In this document: in pieces, positions 8,939 to 17,192 of the stretch
Numbering within the stretch: the stretch's first letter is position 1
Layout: each line of letters starts with the position of its first letter
Source of the DNA: Micromonospora pattaloongensis
GTDB taxonomy: Bacteria; Actinomycetota; Actinomycetes; Mycobacteriales; Micromonosporaceae
Assembly: GCF_900107255.1 (NCBI RefSeq)
Contig: NZ_FNPH01000002.1
Coordinates: 372,001 to 436,000 of the forward strand
DNA: 64,000 nt
Direction: 5' to 3'
Made by a program: the position numbers and the translations under genes
The notes under the pieces: model-generated
What the model was told of the DNA's origin: nothing
The model's database searches: none
What the model saw: the letters and a program-made list of their open reading frames with translations, nothing else

Positions 8939-9099
8939 GATTTCCGTTACGCACCGACTTGTGCAAACCGGCGGGAATACCACCACACGGTGTGGAAACT
9001 GTGCGGTCCGCCGCGTCGGATTGCCGGGGTGTCGTACTTGTCGGGCAGGATGCTGGACGTGTGCCGTGACCGGAGCGAACAGATGACAGGATGCGGGCG

Positions 9100-10866
9100 A
9101 TGACCGACACGCTGCCCGCACAGCCCAGCGACACGCCCGGCGCGGCGGTCGGCCGGGTCCTCGGCACCGCCGACGCCACCCCGCTGCAGTTCTGGACCGC
9201 GGTGATGCCGGGCAGCTTCCTGCAGCTCGACGACGTGGTGGTCACCCGCCGCGAGCTGCCGGGGCGGGAGCCGGTGACGATCGCCGGGGTGGTCACCCAG
9301 GTGCGAGCGCGGCACGAGGGGGCCCAGTTCGACTCCGACGTGTTCGCCATCGCCGACGGCACCCTGCCGGCGCAGGTCCAGGAGGCGGCGGAGATCACCG
9401 CCACCCGGGTGGACCCCGAGATCTACGTGCCGCCCGCCCCCGGGGCGCTGGTGCACCGCGCCGAGGGCGACGCCCGGGCGCGCGCGCTGCACTTCGACCG
9501 CATGGAGCGGCGCATCCCGATGGGCACCGGCCGCGACGGCGTCCCGGTCTACCTCAACGCCGACTTCCTCGACGGCCAGCGCGGCGCGCACGTCTCGATC
9601 TCGGGCATCTCCGGCGTCGCCACGAAGACAAGCTTCGCCACCTTCCTGCTCTACTCGGTGTTCCGCTCCGGAGTGCTCGGCGGCGACGCGGTCAACGCCA
9701 AGGCGTTGATCTTCAACGTCAAGGGCGAGGACCTGCTTTTCCTCGACCACCCCAACAGCCGGCTCGACGACGCCACCATCGCGGCGTACGCCAAGCTCGG
9801 GCTGCCCGCCGGCGCCTTCCCCGACGTACGCGTCTACGCCCCGCCGCGCGCCGGCGACTCCTCCGGCTCCCCCGACGTGAGCAGCCGGCTCGCCGGCGTG
9901 GACAGCTTCTACTGGACGCTCAGCGAGTTCTGCGCCGACCGGCTGCTGCCGTACGTCTTCGCCGACGCCGACGACGAGCGGCAGCAGTACACGATGGTGG
10001 TCCACTCCGTCGCCGCTCACCTGGCCCGGGCCGCCCAGCCCGCCGACGGCGGGGTCAGCCTCGACGGGGTGCGGATCGGCTCCTACCCCGACCTCGTGGA
10101 CCACATCGTCGAACAGCTCACCGACGAGGAGACCCGGTCGGAGTGGGCCGGCAGCGCGATCAATACCGGCACGGTGAACGCGTTCGCCCGCCGGCTGATC
10201 GGCAGCAAGAAGGACCTCGCCCGGTTGATCCGCGGCGACCTGGCCACCCGCCGCCCGCACTCGATCAACACCGCCGAGAGCGCGCAGGTCACCGTCGTCG
10301 ACCTGCACAACCTGCCCGACCGGGCGCAGCGCTTCGTGGTCGGCGTGACGCTCAAGAGCGAGTTCGAGCGCAAGGAGAAGGCCGGCACCGCCAAGCCGTT
10401 GCTCTTCGTCGTGCTCGACGAGCTCAACAAGTACGCCCCGCGCGAGGGCTCCTCCCCGATCAAGGAGGTGCTGCTCGACATCGCCGAGCGCGGCCGCTCA
10501 CTCGGCGTCGTGTTGATCGGGGCGCAGCAGACCGCGAGCGAGGTGGAGCGGCGCATCGTCACCAACTCGGCGATCCGCGTGGTCGGCCGGCTCGATCCGG
10601 CCGAGGCCTCCCGCCCCGAGTACGGCTTCCTCCCCACGGTGCAGCGGCAGCGGGCGCTGCTCGCCAAGCCCGGCACGATGTTCGTCAACCAGCCCGACAT
10701 CCCGGTCCCGCTCTGCCTGGAGTTCCCGTTTCCCGCCTGGGCGACGCGGGTCTCCGAGGCCGGTGCCGCGCCCTCGGAGACGCTGCGCTCGATCGTCCAG
10801 GCCGCCGACCCGTTCGCGGTGGTCGGCCGCGGCCCGGCCCTGGCCGACGACGAGATCCCGTTCTAG
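9100..10866 (+). CDS. HerA-like DNA-translocase ATPase
   Basis: A 588-residue ATPase of the HerA/FtsK superfamily. An N-terminal beta-barrel (HAS-barrel-like) region has GSFLQLDDVV and GVVTQVRARHEGAQFDSDVF. The phosphate-binding loop is unusual: SGISGVATKTS (about 168-178) in place of GxxGxGKT/S, keeping the Thr-Lys-Thr. Walker B is LLFVVLDELNKYAP (about 434-447), then IAERGRSLGVVLIGAQQTASEVERRIVTNSAIRVVGRLD as in HerA/VirB4 proteins. HerA hexamers pump DNA through themselves and drive NurA. This gene is followed after nine bases by sbcD, then sbcC and a NurA-like gene. Start: ATG at 9100; another ATG at 9091 is in frame but has poorer spacing. Confidence 0.87.
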   Translation: MTDTLPAQPSDTPGAAVGRVLGTADATPLQFWTAVMPGSFLQLDDVVVTRRELPGREPVTIAGVVTQVRARHEGAQFDSDVFAIADGTLPAQVQEAAEITATRVDPEIYVPPAPGALVHRAEGDARARALHFDRMERRIPMGTGRDGVPVYLNADFLDGQRGAHVSISGISGVATKTSFATFLLYSVFRSGVLGGDAVNAKALIFNVKGEDLLFLDHPNSRLDDATIAAYAKLGLPAGAFPDVRVYAPPRAGDSSGSPDVSSRLAGVDSFYWTLSEFCADRLLPYVFADADDERQQYTMVVHSVAAHLARAAQPADGGVSLDGVRIGSYPDLVDHIVEQLTDEETRSEWAGSAINTGTVNAFARRLIGSKKDLARLIRGDLATRRPHSINTAESAQVTVVDLHNLPDRAQRFVVGVTLKSEFERKEKAGTAKPLLFVVLDELNKYAPREGSSPIKEVLLDIAERGRSLGVVLIGAQQTASEVERRIVTNSAIRVVGRLDPAEASRPEYGFLPTVQRQRALLAKPGTMFVNQPDIPVPLCLEFPFPAWATRVSEAGAAPSETLRSIVQAADPFAVVGRGPALADDEIPF

Positions 10867-10875
10867 GGGTTGCCG

Positions 10876-12027
10876 ATGAAGATCCTGCACACCTCCGACT
10901 GGCACGTCGGCAAGGTCCTCAAGGGACACTCGCGGACCGCCGAGCACGTCGCGGTGCTCGCCCAGGTCGTTGAGATCGCCCGCGCCGAGCGCCCCGACCT
11001 GGTGATCGTCGCCGGCGACCTGTACGACACCGCGGCACCCACCTCCGACGCCACCAAGCTGGTCACGCGGGCGCTCTCCGCGCTGCGCGGCACCGGCGCG
11101 CAGGTCGTCGCGATCGGCGGCAACCACGACAACGGGCCCGCGCTCGACGCGCTGCGGCCGTGGGCCGAGGCCGCCGGCATCACGCTGCGCGGCACCGTCC
11201 GGGACAACCCCGACGAGCACCTGATCGAGGGCGTGACCGCGGGCGGCGAGCGGTGGCGGCTGGTGGCGCTGCCGTTCCTGTCCCAGCGCTACGCCGTGCG
11301 CGCCACCGAGATGTACGAGCTGACCGCCGCCGAGGCCACCCAGACGTACGCCGACCACGTGGCCCGGCTGGTCCGCCGGCTCACCGAGCGGTTCGCCGAG
11401 CCCGACGTGGTCAACCTGATCACCGCGCACCTGACGGTGGTCGGCGCGCAGATGGGCGGCGGCGAGCGCGAGGCGCACACCGTGCTCGGCTACGCCGTGC
11501 CGGCCACGGTCTTTCCCACCAGCGCGCACTACGTCGCGCTCGGGCACCTGCACCGGGCGCAGCAGGTGCTCGGTCCCTGCCCGGTCCGCTACAGCGGCAG
11601 CCCCCTCGCCGTCGACTTCGGCGAGGAGGAGAACACGCCGGCCGTGACGATCGTCGAGGTCACCGCCACCACCGCCGCCCGGATGCGCGACGTGCCGGTC
11701 ACCGCGGCCATCCCGCTGCGCACCGTACGCGGCACGCTCGACGAGCTGGCCGAGGCGGCCGACCCGACGGCGTGGCTGCGGGTGTACGTCCGCGAGGCGC
11801 CGCGTGCGGGGCTGCGCGAGGAGGTCCAGGCGCTGCTGCCGCGGGCGGTCGAGGTGCGCATCGACCCCGAGATGATGCCGACGACCCAGAGCAGCGCGCG
11901 GGCCGCGCAGCGCGCCGGCCGGTCCCCGCGCGAGCTGTTCGGCGACTACCTGGAGCAGCGGGGGCACGTCGACGACGGCGTCCGCGAGCTGTTCGACACG
12001 CTCTACGAGGAGGTGAGCTCCGCGTGA
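10876..12027 (+). CDS. sbcD: Exonuclease SbcD (Mre11-type nuclease subunit)
   Basis: A 383-residue calcineurin-like metallophosphoesterase, the nuclease partner of SbcC. The metal motifs are in order: ILHTSDWHVGK (D8, H10), IVAGDLYDTAAP, IGGNHDNGPALDALRPW, LITAHLTVVGA and YVALGHLHRAQ. Mre11/SbcD cuts hairpins and protein-blocked DNA ends with manganese and ATP-driven SbcC. I chose the ATG at 10876 (MKILHTSDWH); a TTG six bases earlier is in frame. The stop overlaps the sbcC start as GTGA, so the subunits are probably made in balance. Confidence 0.95.
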   Translation: MKILHTSDWHVGKVLKGHSRTAEHVAVLAQVVEIARAERPDLVIVAGDLYDTAAPTSDATKLVTRALSALRGTGAQVVAIGGNHDNGPALDALRPWAEAAGITLRGTVRDNPDEHLIEGVTAGGERWRLVALPFLSQRYAVRATEMYELTAAEATQTYADHVARLVRRLTERFAEPDVVNLITAHLTVVGAQMGGGEREAHTVLGYAVPATVFPTSAHYVALGHLHRAQQVLGPCPVRYSGSPLAVDFGEEENTPAVTIVEVTATTAARMRDVPVTAAIPLRTVRGTLDELAEAADPTAWLRVYVREAPRAGLREEVQALLPRAVEVRIDPEMMPTTQSSARAAQRAGRSPRELFGDYLEQRGHVDDGVRELFDTLYEEVSSA

Positions 12028-14516
12028 GACCGCTGCGCCTGGACCTCGCCGGCTTCACCGTCTTCCGTGACGAGACCACCGTCGACTTCACCGACGCCGA
12101 CTTCTTCGCCCTGGTCGGCCCGACCGGGTCCGGCAAGTCGACCGTGCTCGACGCGATCTGCTTCGCGCTCTACGGCCAGGTGCCACGCTGGGGCAGCAGT
12201 CGCGGCATCGCCAACGCCCTGGCCCCGTCGGCCACCGAGGCGCGGGTGCGGCTGGTCTTCGAGTCGGCCGGCGACCGCTACGTCGCCACCCGGGTCGTCC
12301 GCCGCGACGGCCGGGGCAACGTCAAGACCAGCAACGCCGGGCTGCAGCTGATGCCGCGCGGCTTCGACGTCACCAAGCTGGACACCGGGATGAGCCCGGA
12401 GGACCTGGGCGAGGTGCTCGCCGGGACGCCGGCCGAGATGGAACAGGCGGTCCTGGAGGCGGTCGGGCTTCCGTACGAGCAGTTCACCAGCTGCGTGCTG
12501 CTGCCGCAGGGGCAGTTCGCCGACTTCCTGCACGCCAAGCCGGCGACCCGGCAGCAGATCCTGGTCAACCTGCTCGGGCTGCAGGTCTACGAGGAGATCC
12601 AGAAGCGGGCGGCGACCCGCGCGATGCAGGCCGACGCGCAGCTCGCCGCCGTCGACCAGGTGCTCGACGGGCTCAGCGGCGCCGACGAGGAGCAGCTGGC
12701 CGCGGCGGCCGACCGGGTCGAGACGATGCGGGAGCTCGCCGCGGCCGTCGAGTCGGCCGTGCCGGCGCTGCGGGACGCCCAGCGCGCCGCGACCGACGCC
12801 GTCGCCGCGCTCGGCGCCCTCGACGCCGAGATCGAGCAGCTCGGCGCGGTCCGGCCGCCGGCCGGGGTGACCGCGGTGGCGACCGCCGTCGCGACCGCCC
12901 GCGCGACCGCCGCGGAGGCGGCCGCGGGCGTGGCCGCCGCCGAGGACGGCGAGGAGAAGCTGCGGGCGGCGCTGGCCGGCGCGGGCGACGCCGCCGCGCT
13001 GCGGCTGCTGTTGACGGCGCACGCCGACCGCGAGCGGGTGGCCGCGCAGGCCGCCGAGCTCGCCACCGCGCTCACCGGCGCCGAGACGGATCACGCCGCC
13101 GCGGTGACCGCGCTGGAGGCGGCGCGCGGCGAGGCGGCCCGCGCGGCGGAGCGACTCGAGGCCGCGCGGCGCGCCTATCAGGAGGCGCAGACCGCGGACC
13201 GGGCGTCGGCGCTGCGCGCCCACCTCACCGCCGGCGCCGACTGCCCGGTCTGCGCGCAGCCCGTCCACACCGTGCCGGCCACCCCGGCCGGGTCGGCCGT
13301 GGCCGCCGCCGAGGCGGCCGGGCACACCGCGCGCGCGGAGCACGACGCCGCCCAGCAGGTGGTGACGGAACGGGACCGGGCCGCGCGCGAGCTGGAACGC
13401 GTACTCGATCGGGTGCGTGCGCAGCACGAGCAGCTCGCGGCGCGCGGCGCCGAGCTGGACCGGCAGCTGGCCGACTCCCCCGGCCCGGCGGTGCTGCGCC
13501 GGGAGCTGGACTCGGTCGCGGCGCTGCAGCACCAGTTGGACGACGCCGGCGGGGCGGTGCGGGCCGCCCGCGAGGCGCAGCGGCGCGCGCAGGTCGCCGT
13601 CGAGGCCGCCGAGGAGCGGATGCGCAGCGCCTGGCGGGAGTTCGACACCGCGCGCGACGGGGTGGCGCGGCTGGGGCCGCCGGCCGCCGAGCGCGACGAC
13701 GTCGCCGCGGCCTGGGAGTCGCTGCGGCGCTGGGCCGAGGAGGAGGCGCAGCGGCGCCGGGCCGACCGGGTCGCGGTCGCCGAGGGCGTGACGGCGGCGC
13801 GGACGGCCGCGGCCGGGGCGGCCGACCGGATCGCGGCGCTCTTCACCGACGCCGGGCTGACCGCGCCGGCCGGCGGCGCGGACGGCGCCGGCTACCCGCG
13901 GGCGGCCGCGGTGGCGCTCGAGCGCGCCGAGGCCGAGCAGCGGCGTCTCGCCGAGCGCCGGGAGCAGGCGCGGCGGCTGGCCGAGCAGCGGGCCGGGCAC
14001 GAGCGGGACAGCCGGGTGGCGAAGGCGCTCGCCGGGCACCTGCGGGCCAACAACTTCGAGCGGTGGCTGTTGGAGGAGGCGCTCGACCTGCTCGTCGATG
14101 GCGCGTCGCGAATCCTGCGGGAGCTGTCGTCCGGGCAGTACGACCTGGTGCACGACAAGGGCGAGTTCTACGTTGTCGACCACCACGACGCGGGGCTGCG
14201 CCGCGCCGTGCGCACCCTCTCCGGCGGCGAGACGTTCCAGGCCTCCCTCGCGCTGGCGCTGGCCCTGTCCGAGCAGCTCGCCGGGATGTCGACCACTGCC
14301 GCCAGCCTGGAGTCGATCGTGCTCGACGAGGGCTTCGGCACGCTCGACGCGGCCACCCTCGACACGGTCGCGGCCACGCTGGAGACGCTCGCCGCCCGCG
14401 GTGACCGGATGGTCGGCGTGGTCACCCACGTCGCGGCGCTCGCCGAACGGATCCCCGTCCGGTTCGCGGTGCGCAAGGACGCCCGGACCGCCCACGTCGA
14501 GCGGACCGGCCTGTGA
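12024..14516 (+). CDS. sbcC: Exonuclease SbcC (Rad50-type SMC ATPase)
   Basis: An 830-residue SMC-family ATPase. The Walker A motif VGPTGSGKSTVLD lies near residue 32 and the Q-loop region LLPQGQFADFLHA near 160. Two long Ala/Glu/Arg-rich coiled-coil arms meet at a zinc hook, CPVC at 407-410. The signature TLSGGETFQASLALALALSEQL and the Walker B SIVLDEGFGTLD are near the C-terminus. At 830 residues the arms are shorter than in E. coli SbcC (about 1050). It joins two SbcD subunits to open DNA ends. The GTG start overlaps the sbcD stop. A 20-codon linker frame follows before the NurA-like gene. Confidence 0.95.
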   Translation: MRPLRLDLAGFTVFRDETTVDFTDADFFALVGPTGSGKSTVLDAICFALYGQVPRWGSSRGIANALAPSATEARVRLVFESAGDRYVATRVVRRDGRGNVKTSNAGLQLMPRGFDVTKLDTGMSPEDLGEVLAGTPAEMEQAVLEAVGLPYEQFTSCVLLPQGQFADFLHAKPATRQQILVNLLGLQVYEEIQKRAATRAMQADAQLAAVDQVLDGLSGADEEQLAAAADRVETMRELAAAVESAVPALRDAQRAATDAVAALGALDAEIEQLGAVRPPAGVTAVATAVATARATAAEAAAGVAAAEDGEEKLRAALAGAGDAAALRLLLTAHADRERVAAQAAELATALTGAETDHAAAVTALEAARGEAARAAERLEAARRAYQEAQTADRASALRAHLTAGADCPVCAQPVHTVPATPAGSAVAAAEAAGHTARAEHDAAQQVVTERDRAARELERVLDRVRAQHEQLAARGAELDRQLADSPGPAVLRRELDSVAALQHQLDDAGGAVRAAREAQRRAQVAVEAAEERMRSAWREFDTARDGVARLGPPAAERDDVAAAWESLRRWAEEEAQRRRADRVAVAEGVTAARTAAAGAADRIAALFTDAGLTAPAGGADGAGYPRAAAVALERAEAEQRRLAERREQARRLAEQRAGHERDSRVAKALAGHLRANNFERWLLEEALDLLVDGASRILRELSSGQYDLVHDKGEFYVVDHHDAGLRRAVRTLSGGETFQASLALALALSEQLAGMSTTAASLESIVLDEGFGTLDAATLDTVAATLETLAARGDRMVGVVTHVAALAERIPVRFAVRKDARTAHVERTGL

Positions 14517-14575
14517 GCGCGAGGAGCGCGGCGCGGCGGAGCCCCGCGGTCGCGATCGAGAGGCGGGCCCGGTGA
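14513..14575 (+). repeat. Intergenic element forming a 20-codon bridge ORF
   Basis: Between sbcC and the NurA-like gene a GTG (14513) overlaps the sbcC stop, and the frame runs for 20 codons to a TGA (14573-14575) that overlaps the next GTG. The DNA (GCGAGGAGCGCGGCGCGGCG...) has the style of a common Micromonospora spacer repeat, and the peptide is just Ser, Ala and Arg. It is probably a repeat that keeps ribosomes moving between the genes rather than a functional peptide. Confidence 0.45.
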
Positions 14576-15525
14576 CCGTCCGGATCTTCGTCGACGGCTG
14601 GGATCCGGCCTACGGCGCCTCCTTCGAGGCGTCCGCGACGGCCGGCCCGGCCGCGCCGAGCAGCGCGGAGGTCGACGCCGGTGTCGAGGTGCCGACCGAC
14701 GCGTGGCGGCCGCTGACCGCGCCGCCGGCCGTACGCGCCCCGCACGTGGTGCTGCTCGTCGACGGGGTGCGGCGCATCGACGCCGGGCTGTGGACGCAGG
14801 AGGAGGACGGTGCCTCGTACCCCGGTCTGGCCGCGTCGTACGCCGCCGGCGTGGTCCGCTGCGACCTGGGGCGCGGCGCCGCCGAGCTGGCCGGGGCCCG
14901 GGTGGAGCGCGGCCTGTTCACGGCGAGCCCGTCGGCGACCGACGTGGTCGCCGGCCAGCTCCGCTACGCCGTGCACCGGGTCGCGGGCACCGGTGAGCTG
15001 AGCAAGCTCCCCGCCGCCGTGCAGGCGCCGCTCACCGCGCTGGAGGTCGAGGTCTCGAACGCGGCCCGCACCGACGGCGACCTGCTGATCGTGGACGGGC
15101 CGCTGCGCAACCGCCGCCAGTTGCCGCGCACCATCGGGTACATCAAGACCCAGCACAGCCAGTACCTCCCGGCGGCGCTCTCCACTGTGGTCACCGGCCT
15201 GCGGGCGGGCGAGCGCTCCCCCGTCTTCAAGCTCGGCACCGCGTGGGGCGGCTGGTCGTGGTACGTCCGGCTGCCCGGATCCGCCGGCGCGCCGTGGGCC
15301 GGCATCGTCCGGGTGGAGTGCTCCGCGGAACTGCCCCCGCAGGAGGCGATCGGGCTGGCCGACCTGTCGCTGGTCACGCTGCCGCGGTTCGCGTCCACCC
15401 CGTACAAGGATCCTCGGGCTCCGCAGAACCTGATCCCGATCGCCGGCCTCGAACGCCGCCTCCGCGCCCTCCTGGGCGACCCGCGCCTCCTCTACCGCGC
15501 CCTCACCCTCGCCGCCGCCCGTTGA
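14572..15525 (+). CDS. NurA-like nuclease domain protein (HerA partner)
   Basis: A 317-residue protein that I read as a divergent member of the NurA fold, the 5'-3' nuclease driven by HerA. NurA has one metal-binding Asp in an early VDGS-type strand and another in a DGSL-type strand followed by GxxK. Here these are LLVDGVRRIDA (D64) and LLIVDGPLRN (D175), followed by GYIK (189-192) and QHSQY. The C-terminal LIPIAGLERRLR segment sits where NurA carries its last conserved residues, but the usual His is not obvious there. It is the fourth gene after HerA-like, sbcD and sbcC. The family call rests on motifs and context; a structure-based search would decide it. Confidence 0.68.
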   Translation: MTVRIFVDGWDPAYGASFEASATAGPAAPSSAEVDAGVEVPTDAWRPLTAPPAVRAPHVVLLVDGVRRIDAGLWTQEEDGASYPGLAASYAAGVVRCDLGRGAAELAGARVERGLFTASPSATDVVAGQLRYAVHRVAGTGELSKLPAAVQAPLTALEVEVSNAARTDGDLLIVDGPLRNRRQLPRTIGYIKTQHSQYLPAALSTVVTGLRAGERSPVFKLGTAWGGWSWYVRLPGSAGAPWAGIVRVECSAELPPQEAIGLADLSLVTLPRFASTPYKDPRAPQNLIPIAGLERRLRALLGDPRLLYRALTLAAAR

Positions 15526-15560
15526 CCCTGCCCGAAACAGCGGGGCGGGATACTGCGGGG

Positions 15561-16421
15561 ATGGGGCGCAAGCGTGGGGTGGAGCGGGGGGAGACGGTCG
15601 CCGTCGGGTCGGGGGTGGCGGAGGTGCGCCCGGACCCGGACCGGCCGCGGGGGTACACGCTGCTGATCGACGGGGCGGCGCAGTCGCACGTCGATCTGGA
15701 CGACCCCACGCACCTGGAGTTCGAGTACGTGCGGCGGATCGCCGCCGCGATCGATCTCGTCGCGCCGCCGCGTCAGCCGCTGCGGGTGCTGCACCTGGGC
15801 GGCGGCGCGTTGACGCTGCCCCGGTACGTCGCCGCGACCCGGCCCGGGTCGACCCAGCGCGTGGTCGAGATCGACGGCGCGCTGGTCGAGCTGGTCCGGC
15901 GGGCGCTGCCGTGGCCGGCCGACCCCCGGTTGCGGGTACGTGTCGGCGATGCCCGGGCGGCGGTCACCGCGACCCGCGACGGCGCGTACGACCTGGTGGT
16001 GTCGGACGTGTTCGCCGGCGCCCGGACGCCCGCCGCGCTGACCTCGGTGGAGTTCATGCGCGAGGTGGCGCGGGTGCTCACCCCCGGCGGCTTCCTTTTG
16101 CTGAACGTGGCCGACGGGCCGCCGCTGCGGCACGCCCGCGCCCAGGTCGCCACCGCTCGGGCCGCGCTGCCGCGGCTGTGCCTGGTCACCGACGCCGCCG
16201 TGCTGCGCAACCGGCGGTTCGGCAACCTGGTGCTGGTCGCCGGGCGCGTCGACCCGCCGGTCGCCGAGCTGACCCGGCGGGCGGCCGGCGACTGGTTTCC
16301 CGGCCGGGTGCTGCACGACGCCGAGCTCGACCGGTTCGCCGGCGGGGCCCGCGTCATCACCGACGAGACGGCCACACCGTCGCTGCCGCCGCCGCCGGGA
16401 ACTTTCGGCATCGCGATTTGA
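15561..16421 (+). CDS. Spermidine synthase-like methyltransferase-fold protein
   Basis: A 286-residue protein with a Rossmann methyltransferase fold of the spermidine synthase (SpeE) family. It shows GYTLLIDGAAQSHVDLDDPTHLEFEYVRRI near the N-terminus, the nucleotide-binding LRVLHLGGGALTLPRYVA (about 75-92), an acidic strand end VVEIDGALVELVR and YDLVVSDVFAGARTPAALTSVEF. True polyamine synthases keep a Gly-Gly-Gly-Asp-Gly loop; this one has GGGAL, so the aminopropyl acceptor chemistry is uncertain. Many actinomycetes have such proteins without polyamine genes beside them. It starts 35 bases after the NurA-like gene and may be its last operon member. Confidence 0.85.
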   Translation: MGRKRGVERGETVAVGSGVAEVRPDPDRPRGYTLLIDGAAQSHVDLDDPTHLEFEYVRRIAAAIDLVAPPRQPLRVLHLGGGALTLPRYVAATRPGSTQRVVEIDGALVELVRRALPWPADPRLRVRVGDARAAVTATRDGAYDLVVSDVFAGARTPAALTSVEFMREVARVLTPGGFLLLNVADGPPLRHARAQVATARAALPRLCLVTDAAVLRNRRFGNLVLVAGRVDPPVAELTRRAAGDWFPGRVLHDAELDRFAGGARVITDETATPSLPPPPGTFGIAI

Positions 16422-16631
16422 TCCGGGCGCGGCCGGGCTCCGTACCCCTGGGTGGCCCCCAGCCGCGGGCCGACCCGACCACGTCGACGGAGGTCCACGA
16501 TGCAGGCGGTAGCCAGCGGCTGGCACGGCGACCAGCTTCTGCCGGGCCGGCTCTGCAGCACCCCGCGGCAGCGTGCGGCGGAACGTTGGCAGACTCTCGA
16601 CGGAAGGCGGGCCGACCGCGATGATGTCCCG

Positions 16632-17192
16632 GTGACGTCCCCCCGAACGGCGCGCCGCCACCACGCCACCTCCGCCGAGACGCGGCACGAGGACAACCTC
16701 GTGCGGATGCTCTACGAGGAGCACGCGCGCCCACTGTTGGGGTTCGTGCTGCGGCTGACCGGGGGTGACCGGCAGCGCGCCGAGGACATCGTGCAGGAGA
16801 CGCTGCTGCGGGCCTGGCGCAACGCGCACCGGCTGGGCGCGCAGGGGCAGTCGTCGCTGCGGCCGTGGCTGGTCACCGTCGCGCGCCGGATCGCGATCGA
16901 CGACCATCGCAGCGAGCGGGCGCGCCCGACGGAGGAGTACGACCGGGACCTGGAGAGCTTCGCGGAGAGCGACAGCACCGATCGTGTGCTGCGCACGATG
17001 ACCGTCACCGACGCCATGCGGACGCTCAGCCAGCCGCACCGCGAGATCCTGGTGGAGACGTATTTCCGGGGTCGGACCGTGCCGGAGGCCGCCGAGGAGC
17101 TGGGGCTACCGCTCGGCACCGCCAAGTCGCGGGTCTACTACGCGCTGCGCGCGCTGCGGTCCGCCCTGCAGAAGCAGGGGGTGACCGAATGA
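16632..17192 (+). CDS. ECF-type RNA polymerase sigma factor
   Basis: A 186-residue sigma-70 family factor with only regions 2 and 4. Region 2 is LYEEHARPLLGFVLRLTGGDRQRAEDIVQETLLRAWRN (about 27-64) and region 4 is MRTLSQPHREILVETYFRGRTVPEAAEELGLPLGTAKSRVYYALRALR. Its stop overlaps the start of a zinc-type anti-sigma gene. I chose the GTG at 16632 as closest to normal family length. An in-frame ATG at 16500 with a strong GGAGG site would add 44 residues with no domain, so the start is unsure. A GGAAC at 16580-16584 looks like an ECF -35 box, hinting at self-regulation and favouring the shorter form. Confidence 0.88.
   Translation: MTSPRTARRHHATSAETRHEDNLVRMLYEEHARPLLGFVLRLTGGDRQRAEDIVQETLLRAWRNAHRLGAQGQSSLRPWLVTVARRIAIDDHRSERARPTEEYDRDLESFAESDSTDRVLRTMTVTDAMRTLSQPHREILVETYFRGRTVPEAAEELGLPLGTAKSRVYYALRALRSALQKQGVTE

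Noticed and set aside
8983-8995. CCACACGGTGTGG palindrome upstream of the HerA-like gene as an SOS box
   Set aside because: It does not match the actinobacterial SOS box (GAAC-N4-GTTC type); kept only as an unassigned short palindrome.
16500-16631. Extended N-terminus of the ECF sigma factor from ATG 16500
   Set aside because: A good GGAGG is present, but the extra 44 residues carry no domain and a GGAAC -35-like box lies inside the stretch. The shorter form is preferred but not proven.
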